Below are positions 13,213-19,487 of a DNA stretch of 19,487 nt, in pieces. Numbering within the stretch: the first letter of the stretch is position 1; each line of letters opens with the position of its first letter. Made by a program: the position numbers and the translations under genes. Under the pieces are notes generated by a model. That model was given only the letters and a program-made list of their open reading frames with translations, ran no database searches and was not told the DNA's origin. The stretch is from Clostridia bacterium (GTDB taxonomy: Bacteria; Bacillota; Clostridia; Oscillospirales; CAG-272). The stretch lies in contig JAKSPV010000010.1 of the NCBI GenBank assembly GCA_024404475.1, positions 1 to 19,487 of the forward strand, written 5' to 3'.

Positions 13213-14865
13213 ATGAAGAAACTACTGCCGCTGATCCTCGCCGTCATCATCTGCGTTCCCGCCGTGATCGCGATCATCAGCTACAACAACGCGCACGCCG
13301 ACCCGCCGGACGTCGGCACGGTCACCACCATGACGCTCACCACCCTCGCCGGCCGCGAATACACCTTCAAAAGCGAAGAGGACGCCGAGATCATCGACAT
13401 CTTCACCGCCATGATGCAGGAGACGACGAAGGTCTCGTCCCTCCCCGTCCAGTTCAGCGGCCGCCACTACACCGCCGTTTTTTCTACCAAGAGCGACACC
13501 TACTACAAGTTCTATATGACAACCAACCCCGAGGTCTGCTACTACACCGACGACTACGGCATCTATAAGCTCAAGCCCGCGAACGCCCAGAAATTCCTCG
13601 CGACGCCGTATGCCTCCGACCTCTACACCACCGCCGCGTACCCCACGCTGACGCTCTCCGGGCAGGACGTGCTCCCCACGTCGCTCGAATGGTCGTACGA
13701 AACGTACAGCGGCCACTACGCCAGAGTGGACGAGGCCGGGCTCGTCACCACCGAGCCGCTCTCCTTTGAGCTCACCGGCGGCATCGACCTCTCGTTCAGC
13801 GTCGAGCCCGACTACTGCGAGGTCGCCGTGACCAGCACCGCCGACGGCGTCGAGTTCTTCCGCGGCTCCCTCGACCGGCTCTCCACGATCGACCTCAAGG
13901 ACAAAGGCCCCGTCAGCATCCGCATTGATGCCGACTACCCGAACGTCCCCGGCTGCGACGCCTACGGACACATCGTCTACGAGTTCTCCGCCGAGATCAC
14001 CACGCCCGCGGCGTTTTACCTCTCCACCACCTCGTTCAACGTCGTCGGCGGCGTCGTCGCCGTCTCCGGCTACCATATCGCCGATCCCTCGGCGATCACG
14101 TTCCAGAGCGAGCCCGCCATGAACTTCGTCCCGACGTTCTTCGCCGTCCCCGGCGAGGCGTACTGCGTCGCCCTGATCCCCCTGCCGTACGGCACCGAGC
14201 CCGGCACGTACCTGCTCCACTTCACCTACGGCGGCGTCACCGACACGCTGGAAATGCGCGTCCGCAAGTTCAACCGCACCATCGAAAAGATCAAGCTGAA
14301 CGTCTCGCAGGCGATGTACGAATCGTATTACAGCGAGACGGCGCGCGACGCCTTCGCCGCCGATATCGCCGCGGCCGTTTCCATGGCCGTACCCGAGCAG
14401 CTCTCCGAGGGCGCGTTCGAGCTCCTCTACAAGCATAAAACGATCGAGGTCATGTACGCCCAGACGCGGACGGTCTACGCCAGCAAAACGTCCACCGGCG
14501 ACAAGTACACGCAGGAATCGCTGATCTACAAGCAGAAGCTCGGCACGGACGTCACCGCGACGAACAGCGGCTCCGTCTGCTACGCGGGGCACACCGATTT
14601 CGGCGGCTACACCGTCATCATCGAGCACGGCTACGGGCTCAAAACGTGGTATATGCACCTCGACAGCATCTCCGTTTCCGCCGGCGACAACGTCGCCAAG
14701 GGACAGGTCATCGGGCAGGCGGGGCACTCCGGCTTCTTCACGTCCGATTACGACGGCGTGGAATACGCGATGTCCGTCTTCGGCACGTTCTTCGCGCCGT
14801 ACGACCTCTGGCCGGACTCCGACGACAAAGCATGGCGCAACGGCATCCCGTTCGCCACGGAATAA
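13213..14865 (+). CDS. Membrane-anchored M23/LytM-like protein, probably catalytically inactive
   Basis: This 550-residue exported protein starts at ATG 13213, six bases after AAAGGAGG; an in-frame GTG at 13207 is too close to that site. Residues about 3-24 form an uncleaved anchor or signal peptide. Residues 40-430 are beta-rich and unassigned. Residues about 437-530 match the LytM/M23 fold: GTDVTATNSGSVCYAGHTD, then YTVIIEHGYGLKTWYMHL, then GDNVAKGQVIGQAGHSG. Of the zinc ligands, Asp446 (HxGxD) and His482 (MHL) remain, but the first His is Lys442 and the final HLH is replaced by GVE (515-517). It therefore probably binds rather than cuts peptidoglycan, or acts as a scaffold or activator like other degenerate LytM proteins. 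It is monocistronic. Confidence 0.8.
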   Translation: MKKLLPLILAVIICVPAVIAIISYNNAHADPPDVGTVTTMTLTTLAGREYTFKSEEDAEIIDIFTAMMQETTKVSSLPVQFSGRHYTAVFSTKSDTYYKFYMTTNPEVCYYTDDYGIYKLKPANAQKFLATPYASDLYTTAAYPTLTLSGQDVLPTSLEWSYETYSGHYARVDEAGLVTTEPLSFELTGGIDLSFSVEPDYCEVAVTSTADGVEFFRGSLDRLSTIDLKDKGPVSIRIDADYPNVPGCDAYGHIVYEFSAEITTPAAFYLSTTSFNVVGGVVAVSGYHIADPSAITFQSEPAMNFVPTFFAVPGEAYCVALIPLPYGTEPGTYLLHFTYGGVTDTLEMRVRKFNRTIEKIKLNVSQAMYESYYSETARDAFAADIAAAVSMAVPEQLSEGAFELLYKHKTIEVMYAQTRTVYASKTSTGDKYTQESLIYKQKLGTDVTATNSGSVCYAGHTDFGGYTVIIEHGYGLKTWYMHLDSISVSAGDNVAKGQVIGQAGHSGFFTSDYDGVEYAMSVFGTFFAPYDLWPDSDDKAWRNGIPFATE

Positions 14866-14878
14866 ACCGAACAAAACA

Positions 14879-14908
14879 AAAAGCCAAGGCCTTGCGGCCT
14901 TGGCTTTT
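14879..14908. terminator. Bidirectional terminator between convergent genes
   Basis: A 13 bp perfect stem (14879-14891 with 14896-14908) with an A run on one side and a T run on the other. It can serve both the M23-like gene and the minus-strand gene ending at 14918. Confidence 0.9.
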
Positions 14909-14917
14909 GCCATGTTT

Positions 14918-16003
14918 TTACAGATTTTCGCGGAGCTTCGCCGTGAGATCGAGGAACATCTTTTCCCGGAAGTCTGCGGGATAGGAATCGTCGAGCAGCG
15001 CCATCGTTGCCTTGATCTCTTCGATCTTCTGCAATTTCTCGCGGTGCTCCCGGTCGCGCAGGTCCTCGTACATCTTCGTGTACGTTTTGATCAGCGCCTC
15101 GTTCTGCAGCGAGTAATCCTCCCGGCGGAGCATTTCGAGCTGCCCGAGGACGTACTCCATCGAGTATTCCGGCATGCTGACGGGTTCCTCGCCGTCGGGC
15201 GTGCCAACGTTGAGGATCGAGTCGTCGAACGGCTCTTCTGCGGCGGCGGGCTCTCCGTCGTCGGACGGCTCCTCTGCGGCGGATGCCGTTACGTGTTCCC
15301 ACGCCTCTTTCGTCTTATCAGCCGCGATCTTCGCGGCTTCCTTCGTCTTGTCCGCGGCGACCTTCGCGGCGGACTCGAGCTTGTCGGCCGCCACTTTCAG
15401 CGCGTCCCACGTCTTGTCGGCGGCATCGGCGGCGACCGCCTTCGCGCGGTCGATCTCGTCCTGATGCTCCGCGGTGAAAGACTTCACCTTGTCGCCCGCT
15501 TCCCCGGCGACCTTGCCGACAGATTCGTACATCCGCTCCGCGGTGGCTCGCAGTCTTTTCGCTTTCTCGCGCATGAATTTCACGAGTTCGTCCGTCTCGT
15601 TCGATCCGGCGGCTTTTTCGTCGGCATCCTCGTCCCCGTCATCCTCTGCTTCTTCTGGAACGTCGTCGGATCTGTTGCCGAAGAGTGAAAACTTTCTGGC
15701 ATCTTCTTCGAGCCCTTCCGCCATTTCGACCATTTGGTCAGCCGTCCTGATGACTTCGTCTTCGCTCACGTCATCAGTAGTGTACACGTCGTCTTCGTAT
15801 ACATCGTTTTCGTTCATGTTGCTATTCTTGTTATTCATAAAAAAATCCTCCGAATAAAATTCATCCGGCGGACACGCAAGGCAGATGGTGTGGTCATCTA
15901 CAAAGCGTGCCCTGCCGTTTTTTACAAGGCCCCTGGCCCGTTTCGGCCAGGTCGCTCCATACTGGTTGCCAAACACATCTGTAACAGCTACGTTTTTTTC
16001 CAT
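14918..16003 (-). CDS. Acidic LEA-like repeat protein with conserved N-terminal VTDxFGN domain
   Basis: This 361-residue, highly charged protein has no signal peptide or membrane segment. Residues 1-45 (VAVTDVFGNQYGATWPKRAR, then GRARFVDDHTICLACPP) resemble a domain found at the N-terminus of varied clostridial proteins; it has a CxxC (Cys41, Cys44) and no known function. Residues 56-135 are acidic and disordered-looking. Residues about 160-240 are Ala/Lys/Asp-rich with 11-residue repeats (KVAADKTKEAA, KIAADKTKEAW), as in group 3 LEA or apolipoprotein-like helices. Residues 280-361 form a helical C-terminal part. ATG 16003 follows AGGGGGAGA. A second strong Shine-Dalgarno site (GGAGGA, 15851-15846) precedes Met56 and could produce a 306-residue form. 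The role may be stress protection or scaffolding, but this is speculative. Confidence 0.85.
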   Translation of the reverse strand: MEKNVAVTDVFGNQYGATWPKRARGLVKNGRARFVDDHTICLACPPDEFYSEDFFMNNKNSNMNENDVYEDDVYTTDDVSEDEVIRTADQMVEMAEGLEEDARKFSLFGNRSDDVPEEAEDDGDEDADEKAAGSNETDELVKFMREKAKRLRATAERMYESVGKVAGEAGDKVKSFTAEHQDEIDRAKAVAADAADKTWDALKVAADKLESAAKVAADKTKEAAKIAADKTKEAWEHVTASAAEEPSDDGEPAAAEEPFDDSILNVGTPDGEEPVSMPEYSMEYVLGQLEMLRREDYSLQNEALIKTYTKMYEDLRDREHREKLQKIEEIKATMALLDDSYPADFREKMFLDLTAKLRENL

Positions 16004-16082
16004 GGGTGTCTCCCCCTCTGTCTATTCAGTTTTCCGGAGCCGCTGTTTTGTGTGATGGGTGCCGTCCCCTCGCTCCGTTCGT

Positions 16083-16111
16083 AATATAACATATTTCCGC
16101 GAAAATGTCAA
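16083..16111 (-). promoter_or_regulatory. Promoter of the LEA-like gene
   Basis: On the minus strand, TTGACA (16111-16106), 17 bp, TATATT (16088-16083) with an extended TGT. The leader to the ATG at 16003 is about 70 nt. Confidence 0.8.
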
Positions 16112-16142
16112 GCCCGGAGGGCATATTTTTTCGACAGGGGTC

Positions 16143-16171
16143 TTGTCAAGAAAAAAATGATTTGATATAAT
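16143..16171 (+). promoter_or_regulatory. Promoter of the solute-binding lipoprotein gene
   Basis: TTGTCA (16143-16148), 17 bp, consensus TATAAT (16166-16171) with an extended TGA. The leader of about 77 nt carries a seven-pair ACCGCGC/GCGCGGT hairpin (16190-16196 with 16208-16214). It is divergent from the LEA-like gene's promoter 30 bp away. Confidence 0.8.
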
Positions 16172-16254
16172 GTCTGTGTATAAGAATACACCGCGCCGTC
16201 GGAAAACGCGCGGTACGCAAAGACCCTATTTCCAAATTTGAAAGGAGCTCTCCC

Positions 16255-17760
16255 ATGAAACGCACCACCAAGATTCTGGCGCTCGTTCTCGCGCTCGTCA
16301 TGCTGCTCGGTACGCTTGCAGCGTGCGTCGTGCCCGAAGACCCGCCGAAAGACACGACTCCTTCGACAAAGGCGCCGTCCACCGGCGACGATCCCAACGC
16401 CACGGAGACGACCAAGCCCGACGAGCCGCCGACACCGACCAAGATGTACGACGGCGAGACCTACACGATCCTCGGCAAAGATGAATACAGCAACACGACC
16501 CCTGCCCGCGATATCATCTACCTCGAGAGCGAAGGCAACTCTTCGATCAACCTTGCCGTCCGTGACCGCAACAACTACATCTACGACACCTACGGCGTGA
16601 CGATCGAAGGCCGCTTCGTCGACCAGATGCTCAACGACGAGATCCACGCAGCCGACGCCGGCCTCTCCATCTGCGAGGCCATGACCGAGGGCTTCACGAA
16701 CTACTCGACCCTGATCGACTACGGCTACCTCATGGATCTGAAGACGATCAGCCCGTACCTGAACCTCTCCTCCTCCGTCTGGAGCCAGGAATGCATCAAG
16801 AACATGTCTGTCGCCAACCGGCTGTACTTCGTCGCCGGCGACATCATGATCACCGACAAGATGGGCTGCTGGTCCGTCGCATTCAACCGCGACCTCATCA
16901 AGAACAACAACCTCGAAAACCCCTACGACCTCGTTGACAGCGGCAACTGGACCTACGACAAGATGTACGAGCTTGGCCTCGGCGTCTGCGACAAGTCCTC
17001 CTATGATCCCGATGATTACTTCAACATCACCTGGGGTATCGCCACTGACAGCAGCAGCAACTACATGGTCTGGCAGGGCTGCGGCGTCACGCTGATCCAG
17101 AAGGATCCGACGACCGACCTGCCGTACCTCGGCCCGCTTACCGAAGGTTCCTACGACGCCATGATGCAGACCGCGAGAATCCAGTTCAACACCGAGATCA
17201 CGATCATGCAGGACAACATGAAGGGCATCACCGGCGGCAACTTCGAGGGCGTTATCAAGCTCTTCCAGATCGGCCACGCACTGTTCAAGATCGGCTCGAT
17301 GTCCGTCGTCGAATGGATGCGCGAGTACGACTCCGACTTCGGCGTTCTCCCGATGCCGAAGAGCGATCCCGCTCAGGAGAAGTATTACAGCTCCCAGAGC
17401 TCGACCTTCGCTTACGCGCTTGCGATCCCGATCTACTGCCGCGACACCGAGATGACTGCGTTCATCACGCAGGCGCTCTGCGAGGCATCCACCGACACGC
17501 TGCTGAACGCATACTACGACAAGACGCTCGTCTATAAGGGCCTGCGCCGCGTCGAGGACGTCAAGATGCTCAACCTCGTATTCGAGGGCCGCATTTTCGA
17601 CCTCTCCATGGTCTTCGGCTGGGCACAGCCGCTGATGTCTCAGATCGCCGCTGCCAAGAACGAGTCCAAGGTCAAGTCCATCAAGTCGAAGTACGACTCC
17701 TACAAGAAGAACATCGACAAGGCGATCAACGACTTCCTCGTGAAGCACGAGATGGCATAA
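16255..17760 (+). CDS. Extracellular solute-binding lipoprotein (ABC importer type), orphan
   Basis: This 501-residue lipoprotein has a signal peptide ending in LAAC (Cys24). A Pro/Thr/Asp-rich spacer (about 26-62) precedes the binding domain. The remainder has the layout of ABC family 1 solute-binding proteins: YTILGKDEY at the start, a central WSVAFNRDLIKNNNLENPYD segment, then NWTYDKMYEL, and FGVLPMPKSDP followed by SSTFAYALAIP near the C-terminal lobe. Such proteins capture sugars or oligosaccharides for an importer. No permease or ATPase gene is beside it, and a promoter and terminator bracket it as a single gene. AAAGGAG lies seven bases before the ATG. Codon choice suggests good expression. 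The ligand cannot be inferred. Confidence 0.85.
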   Translation: MKRTTKILALVLALVMLLGTLAACVVPEDPPKDTTPSTKAPSTGDDPNATETTKPDEPPTPTKMYDGETYTILGKDEYSNTTPARDIIYLESEGNSSINLAVRDRNNYIYDTYGVTIEGRFVDQMLNDEIHAADAGLSICEAMTEGFTNYSTLIDYGYLMDLKTISPYLNLSSSVWSQECIKNMSVANRLYFVAGDIMITDKMGCWSVAFNRDLIKNNNLENPYDLVDSGNWTYDKMYELGLGVCDKSSYDPDDYFNITWGIATDSSSNYMVWQGCGVTLIQKDPTTDLPYLGPLTEGSYDAMMQTARIQFNTEITIMQDNMKGITGGNFEGVIKLFQIGHALFKIGSMSVVEWMREYDSDFGVLPMPKSDPAQEKYYSSQSSTFAYALAIPIYCRDTEMTAFITQALCEASTDTLLNAYYDKTLVYKGLRRVEDVKMLNLVFEGRIFDLSMVFGWAQPLMSQIAAAKNESKVKSIKSKYDSYKKNIDKAINDFLVKHEMA

Positions 17761-17770
17761 ATCCCGAAAC

Positions 17771-17801
17771 AAAAACGGCACCCGAAAGGGTGCCGTTTTT
17801 T
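17771..17801. terminator. Bidirectional terminator between convergent genes
   Basis: A 13 bp perfect stem (17771-17783 with 17788-17800) with a GAAA tetraloop, A run upstream and T run downstream. It ends the solute-binding protein gene and can also serve the aminotransferase gene. Confidence 0.92.
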
Positions 17802-17809
17802 GTTGTCTT

Positions 17810-19081
17810 TCAGCCGAGCAGTTTCTCGGCGGCGGCGAGCTTCACGCACTCGCAGAGGATCGGGACGGCGATGCGGAGGTCGCCGAGGTCTGGATACGTC
17901 GGCGCGATGCGGAGGTGGCTGTCCCGGGGGTCGATGCCGGACGGGAACGCGCTGCCCGCGGCGGTCAGTTTGACGCCTGCCTTGCCGGCGAGTTCGTACA
18001 CGCGGCGAGCCGTGCCGGGCATGACGTACAGACTCACAAAGTAGCCGCCGAGCGGCTCAGTCCACCGGGCGCCCGTATCGGGCAGCTCGCGCCGGAACGC
18101 GTCGAGGACGACCTTGAATTTCGGACGGATCAGCGCCGCGTGCTGCTTCATCTGTGCGCGGATGCCGTCGGCGGAGCCGAAGTAGCGCACGTGACGGAGC
18201 TGGTTGAGCTTATCGAAGCCGATCGTCTGCGCCGACATGATCTTCTTCGTATAGGCGACGTTCGCGTCGCTCGAGGCGAAAATCGCCACGCCGGAGCCCG
18301 GGAACGAGATCTTCGACGTCGAGGCGAAGTAGTAGATCATATCCTCATGGCCGTATTCCTTTGCCGCGGCGAAGATATCGCGGAGCGGCACCTCGGTGTC
18401 GTACAGTTCGTGCACCGCGTAGGCGTTGTCCCAGAAGATACGGAAATCGTCAGCCGCGGGCTCAAGCGCCGCGAACTCGCCGACGACCTTGTCGGAGTAG
18501 GTGATGCCGTCCGGGTTCGAGAACTTCGGCACGCACCAGATGCCCTTGACCGACGGGTCCTTGACCGCCTCGCGCACGGCGTCCATGTCGGGGCCGTCTT
18601 CCCGCATTTCGATCGGGATCATCTCCATGCCGAACGAGCGGCTGATCGCGAAATGACGGTCGTAGCCGGGCGTCGGGCAGAGGAACTTGACCGTGCCCTG
18701 CCGGCAGTAAGGCGTCTTGCCGGGCGCGGCGCCGTAAAGCATCAGGCGCGCGACCGCGTCGTACATCATGTTCAGCGAAGAGTTGCCGCCGACGATGATC
18801 CGGTCGGCGGGAATGCCGAGCAGGTCGGAGAAGAGGCGCTTCGCCTCCGGCAGGCCGTCGAGCAGGCCGTAGTTGCGGCAGTCGAGCCCATCTTCGTCCT
18901 TGCAGTCCCTGCCCGATGAAAGGGCGGTCAGCATCCCCTCGGTCAGGTCGAGCTGGCTGCGGCCGGGTTTGCCGCGCGTCAGGTCGAGCGACAGATGCTG
19001 CGCCTCGTATGTATTCAGTTTTTGCTGCGCTTCGTCGCGGATACGGAGGAGCGCCTTGCGATCCAGTTCTGCGTATGTCAT
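17810..19081 (-). CDS. PLP-dependent aminotransferase, aspartate aminotransferase-like (class Ic / PF12897 type)
   Basis: This is a 423-residue fold-type I aminotransferase, probably cytosolic. Features in order: LTRGKPGRSQLDL (34-46), the glycine-rich VGGNSSLNMMYD (97-108) that binds the cofactor phosphate, CPTPGYDRHF (135-144), FSNPDG with Asn189, FWDNAY with Asp218, and STSKISFPGSG with the Schiff-base Lys257. The LTRGKPGxxQLDL opening and overall length fit the group once annotated as MocR-like aminotransferases and now as aspartate aminotransferase subgroup Ic, rather than classic AspC. It likely moves amino groups between an amino acid such as aspartate and 2-oxoglutarate; the exact substrate is inferred from family only. 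ATG 19081 has CGGAGG five bases upstream. It is monocistronic in the window. Confidence 0.92.
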   Translation of the reverse strand: MTYAELDRKALLRIRDEAQQKLNTYEAQHLSLDLTRGKPGRSQLDLTEGMLTALSSGRDCKDEDGLDCRNYGLLDGLPEAKRLFSDLLGIPADRIIVGGNSSLNMMYDAVARLMLYGAAPGKTPYCRQGTVKFLCPTPGYDRHFAISRSFGMEMIPIEMREDGPDMDAVREAVKDPSVKGIWCVPKFSNPDGITYSDKVVGEFAALEPAADDFRIFWDNAYAVHELYDTEVPLRDIFAAAKEYGHEDMIYYFASTSKISFPGSGVAIFASSDANVAYTKKIMSAQTIGFDKLNQLRHVRYFGSADGIRAQMKQHAALIRPKFKVVLDAFRRELPDTGARWTEPLGGYFVSLYVMPGTARRVYELAGKAGVKLTAAGSAFPSGIDPRDSHLRIAPTYPDLGDLRIAVPILCECVKLAAAEKLLG

Positions 19082-19107
19082 AAACGCCTCCGATTTGTGA
19101 TTACCTT

Positions 19108-19136
19108 ATTATACCCTCCCGCCGCCGAAAACGCAA
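19108..19136 (-). promoter_or_regulatory. Promoter of the aminotransferase gene
   Basis: On the minus strand, TTGCGT (19136-19131), 17 bp, consensus TATAAT (19113-19108), 27 bp before the ATG. Confidence 0.75.
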
Positions 19137-19167
19137 GAGGTTTGCTGATTTTTCTGCGAGGGATGCG

Positions 19168-19285
19168 CGTGGGGAACTTTGCAAAGTCCCCCACACCCCG
19201 AAAACGGAGCGACATACCGAACGGTGCGTATCGAACGCCTGTCCACGTCGCTCTGCCACTCCGCTACGCGGAGTGCAAAGTGTGG
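19168..19285. repeat. Gene-free stretch with nested inverted repeats, first block
   Basis: Between the aminotransferase promoter and the hairpin at 19304 there is no credible gene. GTGGGGAACTTTG pairs with CAAAGTCCCCCAC (19169-19194, one mismatch), GAGCGAC with GTCGCTC (19207-19213 with 19247-19253), and CACTCCGC with GCGGAGTG (19257-19264 with 19268-19275). Read on the minus strand, TTCGGGGTGTGGGGG matches a module near 13073. Confidence 0.5.
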
Positions 19286-19303
19286 TTTCATCACCAATAT
19301 AGA

Positions 19304-19331
19304 AAAGCCGAGGTCATCAAACCTCGGCTTT
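19304..19331. terminator. Terminator-like hairpin, probably for a gene right of the window
   Basis: AAAGCCGAGGT (19304-19314) pairs with ACCTCGGCTTT (19321-19331) around CATCAA. CACCAAT (19292-19298) and ATTGGTG (19336-19342) extend the symmetry outward. The T run is short. The inner stem is the same as that of the terminator at 5331-5356. Confidence 0.5.
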
Positions 19332-19363
19332 CTTGATTGGTGGAGCAGAAAAGTGTTTAAGGT

Positions 19364-19476
19364 TTCTGGGGGTGCGGGGGAGTTCGGTTTGCACTCACGC
19401 AGGACTTTTGCCGCTCTGCGGCAAAAGTCGAGAACGAGCGCGGCAGATGTGGAACGCACTTACTTTGCGCTCGTTC
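19364..19476. repeat. Gene-free stretch with nested inverted repeats, second block
   Basis: It opens with TTCTGGGGGTGCGGGGG, like the module at 13073. It has a perfect 12 bp hairpin GACTTTTGCCGC/GCGGCAAAAGTC (19403-19414 with 19418-19429) and a perfect 10 bp inverted repeat GAACGAGCGC/GCGCTCGTTC (19432-19441 with 19467-19476). The minus strand at 19475-19457 matches 13003-13022 with one gap and one change. The element may continue beyond the window. Confidence 0.5.
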
Positions 19477-19487
19477 TTTGCAAGAAG

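Noticed and set aside
19109..19459. 116-codon minus-strand frame and plus-strand frame 18995-19336 at the right end
   Set aside because: They cover stacked inverted repeats and a promoter, and show no domain or plausible start signal.
1..19487. A phage-defence, toxin-antitoxin, integrase or biosynthetic gene cluster
   Set aside because: No nuclease, transposase, recombinase, toxin pair or synthase motifs were found in any supported gene.

Overview
The window reads as chromosome from a GC-rich, endospore-forming Firmicute, most likely an anaerobic gut-type Clostridia lineage (inference). The evidence is a SpoIIE-type sporulation phosphatase behind a Spo0A-like promoter, clostridial Shine-Dalgarno sites, sigma-A promoters with 16-17 bp spacers, several lipoproteins with a Sec/lipobox signal, and a glycyl radical enzyme, which implies anaerobic life. 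No rRNA, phage, insertion sequence, CRISPR array or recognisable defence system is visible.

Layout. At 1-2875 lie a glycyl radical enzyme (upstream part outside the window and frame-broken near its left edge), its radical-SAM activase and a small membrane protein, probably one transcript. At 2941-5319 a surface lipoprotein of the alkaline phosphatase superfamily has its own promoter. It converges with spoIIE (5367-7772, minus). nrdR (8072-8524) diverges from spoIIE and is followed by a tRNA-Ser(CGA), a small lipoprotein and an aqpZ-type aquaporin, each with its own promoter and terminator. At 10321-12770 is a YtrA-type operon: lipoprotein, GntR regulator, ABC ATPase and permease, with overlapping starts and stops. 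A CAT-anticodon tRNA (perhaps tRNA-Ile2) follows, then an M23/LytM-like protein that has lost its zinc ligands (13213-14865). This converges with an acidic, LEA-like repeat protein carrying an N-terminal conserved domain (14918-16003, minus). That gene diverges from an orphan solute-binding lipoprotein (16255-17760), which converges with a fold-type I aminotransferase (17810-19081, minus). The last 400 bases hold no gene but nested inverted repeats.

There is no single large novel system here. The points most worth a second look are: (i) the glycyl radical enzyme with GCNQ in place of the usual GCVE active-site motif; (ii) an inverted copy of the T-arm lying just beyond the terminator of both tRNAs; (iii) a repeat module shared by two gene-free stretches; (iv) a Spo0A-like promoter with a 21 bp spacer at spoIIE; (v) a strong internal start in the LEA-like gene; and (vi) loss of metal ligands in both the M23-like protein and the phosphatase.
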